64,000 bases of DNA. It comes from JAMXLO01 sp963819855 (lineage in GTDB: Bacteria > Pseudomonadota > Alphaproteobacteria > Acetobacterales > Acetobacteraceae). The DNA lies in assembly GCA_963819855.1 (NCBI GenBank), contig CAWFYC010000028.1, positions 186,001-250,000 on the forward strand, read 5' to 3'. The translations under genes and the position numbers were made by a program. The notes below the pieces were generated by a model. The model worked only from the letters and a program-made list of their open reading frames with translations, ran no database searches and was not told the DNA's origin. Shown here in pieces: positions 25,383 through 34,665 of this stretch (positions are counted from its first letter, which is position 1; each line of letters opens with the position of its first letter).

Positions 25383-26711
25383 TCAAGCGCGGAAAAACTG
25401 ATTCTCCGGCCGCGGCAGGCCGAGGTTCTCGCGCAGCGTGGCGCCTTCGTATTCGCGACGGAAGATGCCGCGGCGTTGCAGCTCCGGAACCACGCGCTCG
25501 ACGAAGTCATCCAGCCCGGCCGGTACGTATGGGAACATGATGTTGAATCCGTCGCAGGCGTTGCTGAGCAGCCATTCCTCCATCTGGTCGGCGATCATCG
25601 CCGGCGTGCCAAGCAGTGCGGGACCGCTATAGCCGCCAAGCCGCTGGGCAAGCTGCCGCACCGTCAGGTTCTCGCGTTGGGCCAGCCCAATGGCGCGGTC
25701 GCGACCACTCTTGCTGGCATTGGTTTCGGGAACCGTGGGCAACGGCCCATCGGGATCGAAGCGCGACGCATCGGTGCCCAACGCGATCGACAACGACGCG
25801 ATGGCGCTGTCGTAATGCACCAGACTGTCCAGCTTTGCCCGCTTCTCGCGCGCCTCGTCCAGTGAATCACCGACCACGACGAAGGCACCGGGCAGGATCT
25901 TCAGATGCTCGGGATCGCGCCCGAGTTTTTCCATGCGGCCCTTGATGTCGGCATACAGCGCACGTCCACCGTTGATGTCGCCGGCGCCGGCGAACACCAT
26001 TTCGGCGGTCTCCGCGGCAAGCTGGCGGCCGGCATCGGACGAACCCGCCTGGACGATCACTGGCCAACCCTGGATCGGCCGCGCGATGTGCAGCGGCCCG
26101 CGCACCGTGTAGTGCTCGCCCTTGTGGTCCAGGACGTGCATGCGTGACGGGTCGAAGAACTCGCCGGTCTCGACGTTGCGGATGAACGCGTCCTCCGCCC
26201 AACTGTCCCACAGCCCGGTGACGACATCGTAGAACTCGCGGGCGCGGCGATAGCGTTCGTCGTGCTCCATCGCCTCGTCCAGGCCGAAGTTCAGCGCCGC
26301 ATCCGGATTGGACGTGGTGACGATGTTCCAGGCGGCACGGCCACCGCTGATATGGTCCAGCGAGGCGAAGCGGCGCGCGATGTGGAACGGCGCCTCGAAG
26401 GTAGTGGAGCCGGTGGCGATCAGGCCGATGTGCTCGGTGACCATGGCGAGCGCCGACAGCAGGGTGAACGGCTCGAACGACGTCACGGTGTGGCTGCGCT
26501 TCAGCGCGGCGATCGGCATGTTGAGCACGGCGAGGTGGTCGGCCATGAAGAATGCATCGAACCGGCCGCGTTCCAGCGTCTGGATGAAGCGCTTGAGGTG
26601 CGCGAGGTTGAAGTTGGCGTCGGGGTACGCGCCCGGATAGCGCCAGGCGGCGGTGTGAATTGTGGTCGGCCGCATGAAGGCGCCGAGGCGGAGTTGACGT
26701 TTGGCGGTCAT
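25383..26711 (-). CDS. LLM-class FMN-dependent monooxygenase (NtaA/SnaA/DszA type)
   Basis: 442 aa from ATG 26711; the extra upstream residues of the open frame have no family similarity. Typical features: LRLGAFMRPTTIHTAAWRYP, MADHLAVLNMP, SGGRAAWNIVTTSNPDAA and HKGEHYTVRGPL. Relatives oxidise xenobiotics (nitrilotriacetate, dibenzothiophene sulfone) with FMNH2 supplied by a separate reductase; none is adjacent. It lies 81 bases downstream of dppB on the same strand, so it may act on the imported compound. It is divergent from the CoxL-like gene. Confidence 0.9.
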   Translation of the reverse strand: MTAKRQLRLGAFMRPTTIHTAAWRYPGAYPDANFNLAHLKRFIQTLERGRFDAFFMADHLAVLNMPIAALKRSHTVTSFEPFTLLSALAMVTEHIGLIATGSTTFEAPFHIARRFASLDHISGGRAAWNIVTTSNPDAALNFGLDEAMEHDERYRRAREFYDVVTGLWDSWAEDAFIRNVETGEFFDPSRMHVLDHKGEHYTVRGPLHIARPIQGWPVIVQAGSSDAGRQLAAETAEMVFAGAGDINGGRALYADIKGRMEKLGRDPEHLKILPGAFVVVGDSLDEAREKRAKLDSLVHYDSAIASLSIALGTDASRFDPDGPLPTVPETNASKSGRDRAIGLAQRENLTVRQLAQRLGGYSGPALLGTPAMIADQMEEWLLSNACDGFNIMFPYVPAGLDDFVERVVPELQRRGIFRREYEGATLRENLGLPRPENQFFRA

Positions 26712-26751
26712 GGTGTCCAGTCCATTCCTGACTGCAATAGGGAAGGCCCGA

Positions 26752-29070
26752 ATGACAGGTCGGTCCATTATAGGCGATACGCCGCGGCGGCGGGAGGATG
26801 CCCGGTTCACCACTGGTCGGGGCAATTATCTCGACGACCTGCGCTTCGATGCTCTGACGCACGCCGTCGTGCTGAGGTCACCGCATGCGCACGCGCGGAT
26901 CGGCCGCATCGATGCGTCGGCAGTGGCAGCGATGCCGGGCGTGCTCGCGGTACTCACCAGTGCGGATGCAAACGCCGATGGGTTGCGGCCCATGCGCCCG
27001 ACCGTGGAAGCCAACGTCCAGACCGGCGAGACGTTCGCGTTCGCGCCGCAGCCGTTGCTGGCGATCGGCAAGGTCCGCCATGTCGGTGAGCCGGTCGCGC
27101 TGATCGTCGCCGAGACGCGCGCGCTGGCGCTCGATGCCGCCGAGCGGGTGGTGGTCGAGTACCAACAGCTGCCCGCGGTCACCACGGTCGCCGCCTCGTG
27201 CGCGCCAGGAGCGCCGGAGGTTTCCGCCGAGGTGCCTGGCAATGTCTGCATGGACTGGCGTTGGGGCGATGCGATCGCGGCCGACGCGGCGTTTGCTGCC
27301 GCGGCACACAGCGTTTCGCTGCGCCTCGACAATCATCGCATCGTCACCAATCCGATGGAGCCGCGCGGCGCGGTCGGCCGTCACGATGCGACCGCCGGTC
27401 GCTACACGCTGTGTGTCTCCAGCCAGAATATCCATGGCAATCGCGACGCGACCGCCCGCGCGCTCGGCGTGCCGGCGGCCGATGTGCGGTTTGTCGCACC
27501 GGATGTCGGCGGCGGATTCGGCGCCAAGAACTTCACCTATGCCGAACATGCGCTGATCCTGTGGGCGGCCAAACGCGTCGGCCGACCGGTGAAATGGATT
27601 GCCACGCGCGGCGAGGGCTTCGTCTCCGACCACCAGGCGCGCGATCATCAGGCCGAGGCCTCGCTGGCGCTCGATGCAGATGGCAATTTCCTCGCATTGC
27701 GCGTCGGCAGCACCGCGAATATCGGCGCCTACATGGCGGGCGGCGCCGGCGCGGTGCAGACCAACCAGTATGTGCATCTCCAAGGCTCCATCTACGCCAT
27801 CCCCGTCATTGCGCTGCACGTCGTGACTGTATTGAGTAACACTACGCCGATCGGCGTCACCCGCGGCCCCGGCTTTGCCGAGGCGGTGAACATCATCGAA
27901 CGGCTGATCGATGCTGCGGCGCGGCAATGCGGGTTCGACCGTGTGGGGTTGCGTCGTCGTAACATGGTGCCGACCGCAGCGATGCCGATGACCAATGCAC
28001 TCGGGTTCTCGGTGGACAGCGGCGATTTCGCGCAAACCTTCGATCGCGCGCTGGAGGCGGCCGATGTCACAGGCTTTGCCACTCGGCGTTGCGAAAGCGA
28101 GGCGCGCGGGTTGTTGCGTGGTCTTGGTTTTGCGTACCACATCAAAGGCACCGGCGGTTCACCGCACGAAAACGTCGATATCCGTTTCGAACCGGACGGC
28201 ACGGTGTCATTGATCACCGGCACACAGACCATCGGTCAGGGGCACGAGACAACGTTTCCTCAGATCCTCGCTGACCGGCTCGGCATTCCGAACACGCTGA
28301 TCCATCTGTGCCAAGGCGACACCGACCTGATCCCGATCGGTGGCGGCCATGGCAGTTCGCGCGCGACCTACATGGGCGGCACGGCGATTTGGCGAGCGTC
28401 GGAGACAATCGTGCAGAAGGGCCGGCCGATCGCCGCCGAGGCGCTGGAGGCCGCGGAGGCTGACATCGGATTCGCCGATGGACACTTCGCTGTCGTCGGC
28501 ACCAACCGTTCGATCTCGCTGCTGGAGGTTGCTGCGCTGGCACGCGACGCCGGCGCGCCGCTCGACACCTATCATGCCTGGACGCGCGAGCACATGACTT
28601 ACCCGAATGGCACACACGTGGTGGAGGTCGAGATCGACCGCGACACCGGAGCGGTCGCGTTGGTGCGTCTCACCGCGATGGACGACTACGGTGTGCTGGT
28701 CAATCCGACGATCGTCGCCGGTCAGGCACACGGCGCAATCGCTCAGGGCGTCGGCCAGGCACTGATGGAACACGCGGTATACGATGCACAATCCGGCCAG
28801 ATGCTGGCTGGTTCATTCATGGACTATGCGTTGCCACGCGCCGACGATCTCCCGTCGTTCCATATCGAATTCAACGGCACGCGGTGCACCACCAATCCGC
28901 TAGGCGTGAAAGGCTGCGGCGAGGCAGGCGCCGTCGCGATGCTGCCGGCGATCGGCAACGCAATCATGGACGCACTGGCGCCACTGGGCGTCACGCATTT
29001 CGACGGGCCGGCGACACCGTTTCGTGTGTGGCAAGCGATAAGCGAAGTCAGCCGTTCACCGCACGGATGA
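26752..29070 (+). CDS. Molybdenum hydroxylase large subunit (xanthine dehydrogenase/CoxL-like)
   Basis: 772 aa from ATG 26752. The N-terminal a/b hammerhead (REDARFTTGRGNYLDDLRFD) and two molybdopterin-binding halves (VGGGFGAKNFTYAEHALILW; GVKGCGEAGAVAMLPAIGNA) are complete, and the Glu of GCGEAGA is the expected catalytic base. The CoxL active-site CSFR loop is absent; GVTRGPGFAEA occupies the place, so it is not a form-I CO dehydrogenase. Such subunits normally work with FAD (CoxM) and [2Fe-2S] (CoxS) subunits, and neither gene is adjacent. Substrate unknown, probably a heterocycle or aldehyde. Confidence 0.9.
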   Translation: MTGRSIIGDTPRRREDARFTTGRGNYLDDLRFDALTHAVVLRSPHAHARIGRIDASAVAAMPGVLAVLTSADANADGLRPMRPTVEANVQTGETFAFAPQPLLAIGKVRHVGEPVALIVAETRALALDAAERVVVEYQQLPAVTTVAASCAPGAPEVSAEVPGNVCMDWRWGDAIAADAAFAAAAHSVSLRLDNHRIVTNPMEPRGAVGRHDATAGRYTLCVSSQNIHGNRDATARALGVPAADVRFVAPDVGGGFGAKNFTYAEHALILWAAKRVGRPVKWIATRGEGFVSDHQARDHQAEASLALDADGNFLALRVGSTANIGAYMAGGAGAVQTNQYVHLQGSIYAIPVIALHVVTVLSNTTPIGVTRGPGFAEAVNIIERLIDAAARQCGFDRVGLRRRNMVPTAAMPMTNALGFSVDSGDFAQTFDRALEAADVTGFATRRCESEARGLLRGLGFAYHIKGTGGSPHENVDIRFEPDGTVSLITGTQTIGQGHETTFPQILADRLGIPNTLIHLCQGDTDLIPIGGGHGSSRATYMGGTAIWRASETIVQKGRPIAAEALEAAEADIGFADGHFAVVGTNRSISLLEVAALARDAGAPLDTYHAWTREHMTYPNGTHVVEVEIDRDTGAVALVRLTAMDDYGVLVNPTIVAGQAHGAIAQGVGQALMEHAVYDAQSGQMLAGSFMDYALPRADDLPSFHIEFNGTRCTTNPLGVKGCGEAGAVAMLPAIGNAIMDALAPLGVTHFDGPATPFRVWQAISEVSRSPHG

Positions 29071-29903
29071 TCGCCGCCCAACGATCCAACACCGGCAGTA
29101 TCGTCTCGGCCTTCTCCGACGGCAGGCTGGTAGACACCCGGTTCACGCCGAGGTCCTGATACCGCTTGATCAGATCGACATCCTCTGCCTGTCCGCCGAT
29201 CGAAATGTCGAACCTGTTTGGATCGCGCCCGGCCTCCGCCGCCATCTGGCGAAACCGCGGGATCAGTTCGGTCAACGGCGCCGGCGATCCCGCGGTGACC
29301 TGTGGCATCCAGCCATCGCCATAACGCACCGCACGTCGCGCGCTGTATGGAAATGCTCCACCGACAAGGATCGGGGGGTGCGGCTTCTGCACCGGCTTCG
29401 GCCACGCCTGCATCGGAGCGAAATCGACGAACTCGCCGTGGTATTCGGCGGTATCCTGCATCCAGATCGCCTTCATCGCCTCGATGCGCTCGCGCGCAAG
29501 CTTGTGCCGCGTGGCAAAGGTGGTGCCGTGGTTCTCCATCTCGTCCTGGTTCCAGCCATTGCCGACACCGAACACGAAGCGTCCGCCGGATACCTGATCG
29601 ATCGAGGCCACCAGTTTCGCGGTCTGGATCGGATCACGCTGCGCGATCAGGCAAACACCGGTGCCGATCTTCAGCGTTTTGGTCGCGGCCGCCGCCATCG
29701 GCAAGCGTGACGAACGGATCCATCGCATCGTAGTAACGTTTCGGCAGATCGCCACCGAGCACGAACGGCGTCTTGCGCGACAGCGGAATGTGCGAATGCT
29801 CCGGTGCCCAGACGATGTCGAAACCGCGCTCTTCGAGGGCGCGGCCAAGCTCCGCCGGAGTCATCGAGTAGTCGGTGAAGAACATCGACGCTCCGAATTT
29901 CAT
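29048..29903 (-). pseudogene. LLM-class (TIGR03619-type) oxidoreductase, frameshifted
   Basis: The gene starts at ATG 29903 after AAAGGGGGC with MKFGASMFFTDYSMTPAELG. After AMDPFVTLA the frame is lost; the rest (AAAATKTLKIGTGVCL, then VSGGRFVFGVGNGWNQDEME) continues in a second frame to 29048. The break lies at about 29695-29703 and is explained by one extra base; joined, the product would be about 284 aa and otherwise normal. F420- or FMN-dependent LLM enzyme by family. Either a recent mutation or a base-calling error. Its 3' end overlaps the CoxL-like gene by 23 bases. Confidence 0.85.
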
Positions 29904-30002
29904 GATGCCCCCTTTGCCCCGCGGGCAAGCGCGTCCGTCAGTTGACTCGCCAGACCACATACTGTCACGCTTTCCGCTGGGCCAACAACCGGGGGATTAG
30001 CT

Positions 30003-31139
30003 ATGCGCCGGATCGCAACAGCGACGGCTGCGTTCGTCGCATCGATGGTGTTGCTTGCCTTGCCTGTCTCGGCGCAGGACGTAATCAAGATCGCCGCCGG
30101 CGCCCCACTGACCGGCCCGCTCGCGAAGCAGGGCCAGGAAGTCGCCAACGCCGTCAAACTTGCCGCCGAGGAATGGAACGCCAAGGGCGGCGTGCTCGGC
30201 AAGAAGATCGAGGTGATGGAGGCGGACGATCAGGGCAACCCGCAGATCGGCGTCGCCGCGGCCGAGAAGGTTGCCGCCGATCCGGCCATTATGGGTTCTA
30301 TCTGGGGCATCACGTCCGTCACCTGCATTCCAGCGTCCGAAGTGCTCGACCGGTCCAACATCGTGCTCATCTCGCCGGGCTGCACCAATCCGAAGGTGAC
30401 CGATCGCGGCCTCAAGTCGGTGAACCGCGTCTGCGCCCGCGATGACTTCCAGGCGCCGGCCGGTGCCGTATGGCTGATCGAGGAGCTCAAGAAGAAGAAG
30501 ATCGCGGTGTTCGACGATGGCACCACCGGGCCGCGCGGCGGAGCCGACGAGTTCGAGAAGAAGGCCAAGGCACTCGGCGCCACCGTGATCCGCTATGTCA
30601 TCCGTGCTGGCGACAAGGACTTCCGCCCGATCCTCGGCACCATTCCGAAGGATGTCGACGCCATCTACGCTTCCATCTGGGCACCTGACGCGGCCCTGCT
30701 GGTCAAGCAGTTGCCGGATGTCGGACTAAGCGTGCCGATGATGGGCCCCGACGGACAGTTCGAGCCGGTCGACTATATCCAGGCGTCCGCCGGCGCAGCG
30801 GAAGGCAACTACGTCAGCTTCCTGGTGCCCGACATGAGCAAGGTGCCCAGCGCACAAGCCTTCGCCAAGGCGTTCCAGGCGAAATACGGCACCGCCAGCT
30901 CGTATGGACCACTGGCCTACGAAGCAGCGAACATCCTGCTCACCGCGATCAAGACCGTGGGCAAGCCGGATCGCGCCGCCATCCGCGACGCAGTACGCGC
31001 AACCAAAGGCTATCAGGGCATGCTGGGCAACTCGGTGACGTTCAACGACAAGGGCGACATCGATACCCAGACGATCTACATCTATCAGGTGAAGGGACCG
31101 GATTTCGTCCAGGTGAAGACGCTGAACCTGGGAAGCTGA
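30003..31139 (+). CDS. livK: Periplasmic binding protein, Liv type (second system)
   Basis: 378 aa. Sec signal peptide MRRIATATAAFVASMVLLAL ending VSA-Q, then IKIAAGAPLTGPLAKQGQE, the usual type 1 start, and GSIWGITSVTCIPASEVLD. GGGGGA lies just ahead of ATG 30003. It heads a plus-strand operon livK-livG-livF-livH-livM. The gene is only distantly similar to the binding protein at 13596, so the two importers probably take different ligands. Confidence 0.92.
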   Translation: MRRIATATAAFVASMVLLALPVSAQDVIKIAAGAPLTGPLAKQGQEVANAVKLAAEEWNAKGGVLGKKIEVMEADDQGNPQIGVAAAEKVAADPAIMGSIWGITSVTCIPASEVLDRSNIVLISPGCTNPKVTDRGLKSVNRVCARDDFQAPAGAVWLIEELKKKKIAVFDDGTTGPRGGADEFEKKAKALGATVIRYVIRAGDKDFRPILGTIPKDVDAIYASIWAPDAALLVKQLPDVGLSVPMMGPDGQFEPVDYIQASAGAAEGNYVSFLVPDMSKVPSAQAFAKAFQAKYGTASSYGPLAYEAANILLTAIKTVGKPDRAAIRDAVRATKGYQGMLGNSVTFNDKGDIDTQTIYIYQVKGPDFVQVKTLNLGS

Positions 31140-31168
31140 ACAGCACAGCCAACCAGCGTCGCGCCTTC

Positions 31169-31974
31169 ATGGCGTCACCTGATCGCCGCGCACCGCTGCT
31201 CGAGGTGCGCGGGCTGTGCAAGGACTTCGGCGGCCTGCACGCGTTGCAGGCCGTCGACCTCGATGTGCACGAAGGCGAGATCGCCGGCATCATCGGCCCG
31301 AACGGTTCTGGCAAGACCACGTTCTTCAACGTGCTGTGCGGCATCCATCCGGCAACCTCCGGCACGGATCCGGTTCGGCGAACATGCCGACATCACGCGC
31401 CTGGCGCCGCATCGCGTCACCCGCAGCGGCATCGCCAGGACATTCCAGAACCAGCGGCTGTTCAACCAGATGACCGTGCTGGAGAACGTACTCGCGGGCA
31501 TGGTGGCGCGCACGCGCGCGGGTCTGCTGCCGATCATGCTTGGCATGCCGGGCGCGCGCGCCGAGAAGGCGGCCGCCGAACAGCGTGCGGTGGAGCTGCT
31601 TGGTCTGTTCGGATCGCGCCTCACGCCACGCCGCGATCGGCGGGCCTATTCGCTGTCCTACGCCAACCGCCGTCGCCTGGAGATTGCACGTGCGATGGCC
31701 ACCGAGCCGCGCCTGCTTGCTGCTCGACGAACCGGCCGCTGGCATGAACCCGAGCGAAACGCGCGAGCTGATGGGCGATATCCAGCGCATCCGCGACGCG
31801 GGCCTCACGATACTGCTGATCGAACACGACATGCGGCTGGTGAAGGGTATCTGCTCGCGCGTGGTGGCGTTCGACCACGGCGTGAAGATCACTGAGGGCA
31901 GCTTCGCCGAGGTGCGCAATCATCCGGCGGTGATCGAGGCCTATCTCGGCCATCGCGCTGCCGCTGCCGCCTGA
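31169..31974 (+). pseudogene. livG: LivG-type ABC ATPase with two single-base frameshifts
   Basis: Three consecutive frames together give a full LivG of about 267 aa. Frame 1 has GPNGSGKTTFFNVLCGIHP. At about 31364 one extra base shifts into the frame reading IRFGEHADITRLAPHRVTRS, then LSYANRRRLEIARAM. At about 31717 another extra base shifts to LLLDEPAAGMNPSETRELMG, which ends HRAAAAA at TGA 31972-31974. No other damage is seen: removing one base at each place restores a perfect reading. The gene may be intact in the organism (sequence error) or freshly inactivated. Confidence 0.88.
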
Positions 31975-31976
31975 GC

Positions 31977-32699
31977 ATGCCTCTGCTTCAGCTCGACAAC
32001 ATCATGGCGTATTACGGACCGGTCCGCGCGCTGAACGACGTCAGCATCAGCATCGAGGCCGGCGAGATCGTTTGCCTGCTCGGCGGCAATGCCTCCGGCA
32101 AGTCGACCACGATGAAGACGATCCTCGGCATGGTGCGCGCCGCCGCTGGCAGCGTGCAATTCGCCGGCGAGCGCATCGATCGCCTGCCGACGCAATCCAT
32201 CGTCGCGCGCGGCATTTCGCTGGTGCCCGAGGCACGCCGCCTGTTCGGCCGCATGACGGTGCGCGAGAACCTGATGATGGGCGCGTTCAGCCGGAGGCAT
32301 GAATCGACCGCCGATCTCGATGCCGATTATCAGCGCGTCTTCGCGCTGTTTCCGCGTGTCCAGGAACGGCTGGATCAATACGCCGGGACATTGTCCGGTG
32401 GCGAGCAGCAGATGGTGGCGATCGGGCGTGCGCTGATGGCACGGCCGAAACTACTGCTGATGGACGAACCGTCGATGGGGCTGGCACCGGTGTTCGTCGA
32501 TCAGGTGTTCGACATCATCCGTTCGATCAACCAGCAGGGCACGACGATCCTCGTGGTCGAGCAGAACGCCGCCGTGGCACTCGGCATCGCGCATCGCGGC
32601 TACGTGCTGCAGAGCGGGCGCATCGTGGGCGCCGACAGCGCCGATGCGTTGCTCGCCTCCGACGAAATTCGCCGCGCCTACCTTGGAGACGAGGACTGA
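31977..32699 (+). CDS. livF: LivF-type ABC ATPase (second system)
   Basis: 240 aa, intact. It starts 2 bases after the livG stop. The P-loop reads GGNASGKSTTMK, slightly unusual (Ala-Ser in place of the common Gly-Val/Ala), followed by signature LSGGEQQMVAIGRAL and Walker B LLLMDEPSMGL, with VLVVEQNAAVALGIA after it. The next gene begins at the base after its stop. Confidence 0.92.
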   Translation: MPLLQLDNIMAYYGPVRALNDVSISIEAGEIVCLLGGNASGKSTTMKTILGMVRAAAGSVQFAGERIDRLPTQSIVARGISLVPEARRLFGRMTVRENLMMGAFSRRHESTADLDADYQRVFALFPRVQERLDQYAGTLSGGEQQMVAIGRALMARPKLLLMDEPSMGLAPVFVDQVFDIIRSINQQGTTILVVEQNAAVALGIAHRGYVLQSGRIVGADSADALLASDEIRRAYLGDED

Positions 32700-33651
32700 A
32701 TGCTGAGCTTCAGCGACATACTCGCGATCCTGCCGCAGCAACTGGTGTTCGGGCTCACGTTGGGAACTGCGTATGGCCTGATCGCGATCGGCTACACCAT
32801 GGTCTACGGCGTGCTGTTCATGATCAACTTCGCGCACGGCGACGTGTTCATGATCGGCGCCTATGTCGGCTGGGCACTGCTGGGCGTGCTATTCGCCTCG
32901 CACATCGTACCGATGCATCCCGCTGTTCGTCCTGCCGATATTGCTGGTCGCGGCCATGGTAGTGACCGGCCTGCTCGGCCTGCTGCTGGAGCGGCTGGCC
33001 TACCGTCCACTCTACCAGCGCGGCGCGACGCGTCTCGGGCCGCTGATCAGCGCGGTCGGCGCCTCGATCTTTTTGCAGAACGCGGTCATGCTGATCTTCG
33101 GCGCGCGCGAGAAGGTCTACATGACCTACGCGATCTTCCCGCGCACCTGGCGCTTCAATCTCGGCGGCATCAGCATTTCGGTACTCGTCGTCGTCATCGG
33201 ATCGATCGCTGTGGCGATGATGCTCGGGCTCAACCAACTGGTGCAACGCACCTGGCTTGGCCGCTCGATCCGCGCCGTGGCCGAGGATCGCGAGATGGCA
33301 GCGGTCATGGGCATCGATGTCTGGCGCGTCGTGGCGCTGACCTTCTGCATCGGCTCGGCGTTGGGTGGCGCAGCGGGCGTGCTGATCGGCTTCTACTACA
33401 CGCAGGTGGATTTTTACATGGGCTACTCCGCCGGACTGAAGGCATTCACCGCGGCGGTACTCGGCGGCATCGGCAATGTTCGCGGAGCGATGCTTGGCGG
33501 ACTGATCCTCGGGGTGGTGGAAAGCCTGGCGGTCACCTTCATCAATCCAGCGTTCAAGGATGCTATCGCCTTCGTGGTGTTGATCCTCGTGCTGACGTTC
33601 CGTCCCGGCGGCCTGCTCGGCGAGGCGCTGCCAGACTGGAAACGCGTCTAG
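32700..33651 (+). pseudogene. livH: LivH-type permease with one single-base frameshift
   Basis: The start (QQLVFGLTLGTAYGLIAIGY, GVLFMINFAHGDVFMIGAYV) reads in one frame up to SHIVPMH at about 32917. The rest (LFVLPILLVAAMVVTGLLGL through RPGGLLGEALPDWKRV) reads in the next frame to TAG 33649-33651. One extra C in the CCC at 32919-32921 explains it. Joined, this is a normal ~316-aa LivH, with the coupling motif RAVAEDREMAAVMGID intact. Same caution as for livG: possible sequence error. Confidence 0.88.
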
Positions 33652-33652
33652 C

Positions 33653-34648
33653 GTGATGCGGGCACTACTCGCACCATGGCACCGCCTGGCTGTGCCCGCG
33701 GCGATGGCGGCAGCGCTGGCGATACCGGCATTCGCGCCGAACGCCTATGTCATGGGTGTCATCACGCGCATCTGCCTCTACGCACTGCTGGCACTTGGGC
33801 TGAACGTCGTCGTCGGTTTCGCCGGCCTGCTCGACCTGGGCTACGTCGCGTTCTTCGGCATCGGCTCGTATGTCTATGCGTTCTTTTCATCGCCGCATTT
33901 CGGACTGCACTGGCCGTTCCTGGTCGTATTGCCGATCTGTGTAGGGGTGACCGCGATCTCCGGCATCCTGATCGGTGCGCCGACGCTCCGGCTGCGCGGC
34001 GACTATCTCGCGATCGTCACGCTGGGCTTCGGCGAGATCACCTACATTCTGTTGATCAATCTCGATCGCCCGATCGACATCACCGGTGGGCCGAGCGGCA
34101 TTATCACCATCGATCCACCCTCGTTCTTCGGCTTCGCCCTGCGCGACAACTGGCAATACTACTATCTGATCCTGCTGCTGATGGGCGCGGCGGTGCTGAT
34201 GTCGCGACGGTTGCGGGATTCGCGCATCGGCTGGGCGTGGCAGGCAATTCGTGAGGATGAGCTGGCAGCGCAGGCGATGGGCATCAACACCACCGTGGCG
34301 AAGTTGCAGGCATTCGCGATCGGAGCGGCATTTGCCGGCGCCGGCGGCGCGTTTCTGGCATCCTGGCAACGCTCGGTGTTTCCCGACAATTTCCTGTTCA
34401 CCGAGTCGGTGAACATCCTGGCCATGGTGATCATCGGTGGTGTCGGCAGCCTGCCGGGCGTGATCCTGGGTGCAACGCTCATCGTCGCGCTGCCCGAGGT
34501 GTTCCGCGATTTTGCGCTATACCGGATGCTGGCGTTCGGACTGCTGCTGATGATCCTGATGATCTTCCGTCCGGGCGGGCTGCTATCCTTCACCGGACCG
34601 CCCGAGGAGGCCGATCCCACCGAAAGCGCGCCGGTTCGGGCGGAGTAG
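33653..34648 (+). CDS. livM: LivM-type ABC permease (second system)
   Basis: 331 aa from GTG 33653 (or ATG 33656), one base after the livH stop. Family hallmark VVGFAGLLDLGYVAFFGIGS at about residues 52-71, DYLAIVTLGFGEITYI next, and the coupling loop AIREDELAAQAMGINTT. The C-terminus ends in an acidic tail after the last helix. Intact. Confidence 0.92.
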   Translation: MMRALLAPWHRLAVPAAMAAALAIPAFAPNAYVMGVITRICLYALLALGLNVVVGFAGLLDLGYVAFFGIGSYVYAFFSSPHFGLHWPFLVVLPICVGVTAISGILIGAPTLRLRGDYLAIVTLGFGEITYILLINLDRPIDITGGPSGIITIDPPSFFGFALRDNWQYYYLILLLMGAAVLMSRRLRDSRIGWAWQAIREDELAAQAMGINTTVAKLQAFAIGAAFAGAGGAFLASWQRSVFPDNFLFTESVNILAMVIIGGVGSLPGVILGATLIVALPEVFRDFALYRMLAFGLLLMILMIFRPGGLLSFTGPPEEADPTESAPVRAE

Positions 34649-34665
34649 ATCGCCGGCGACCGCGA

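Noticed and set aside
26752..29070. Aerobic CO dehydrogenase large subunit
   Set aside because: The diagnostic CSFR active-site loop is missing and no coxM or coxS gene is adjacent.
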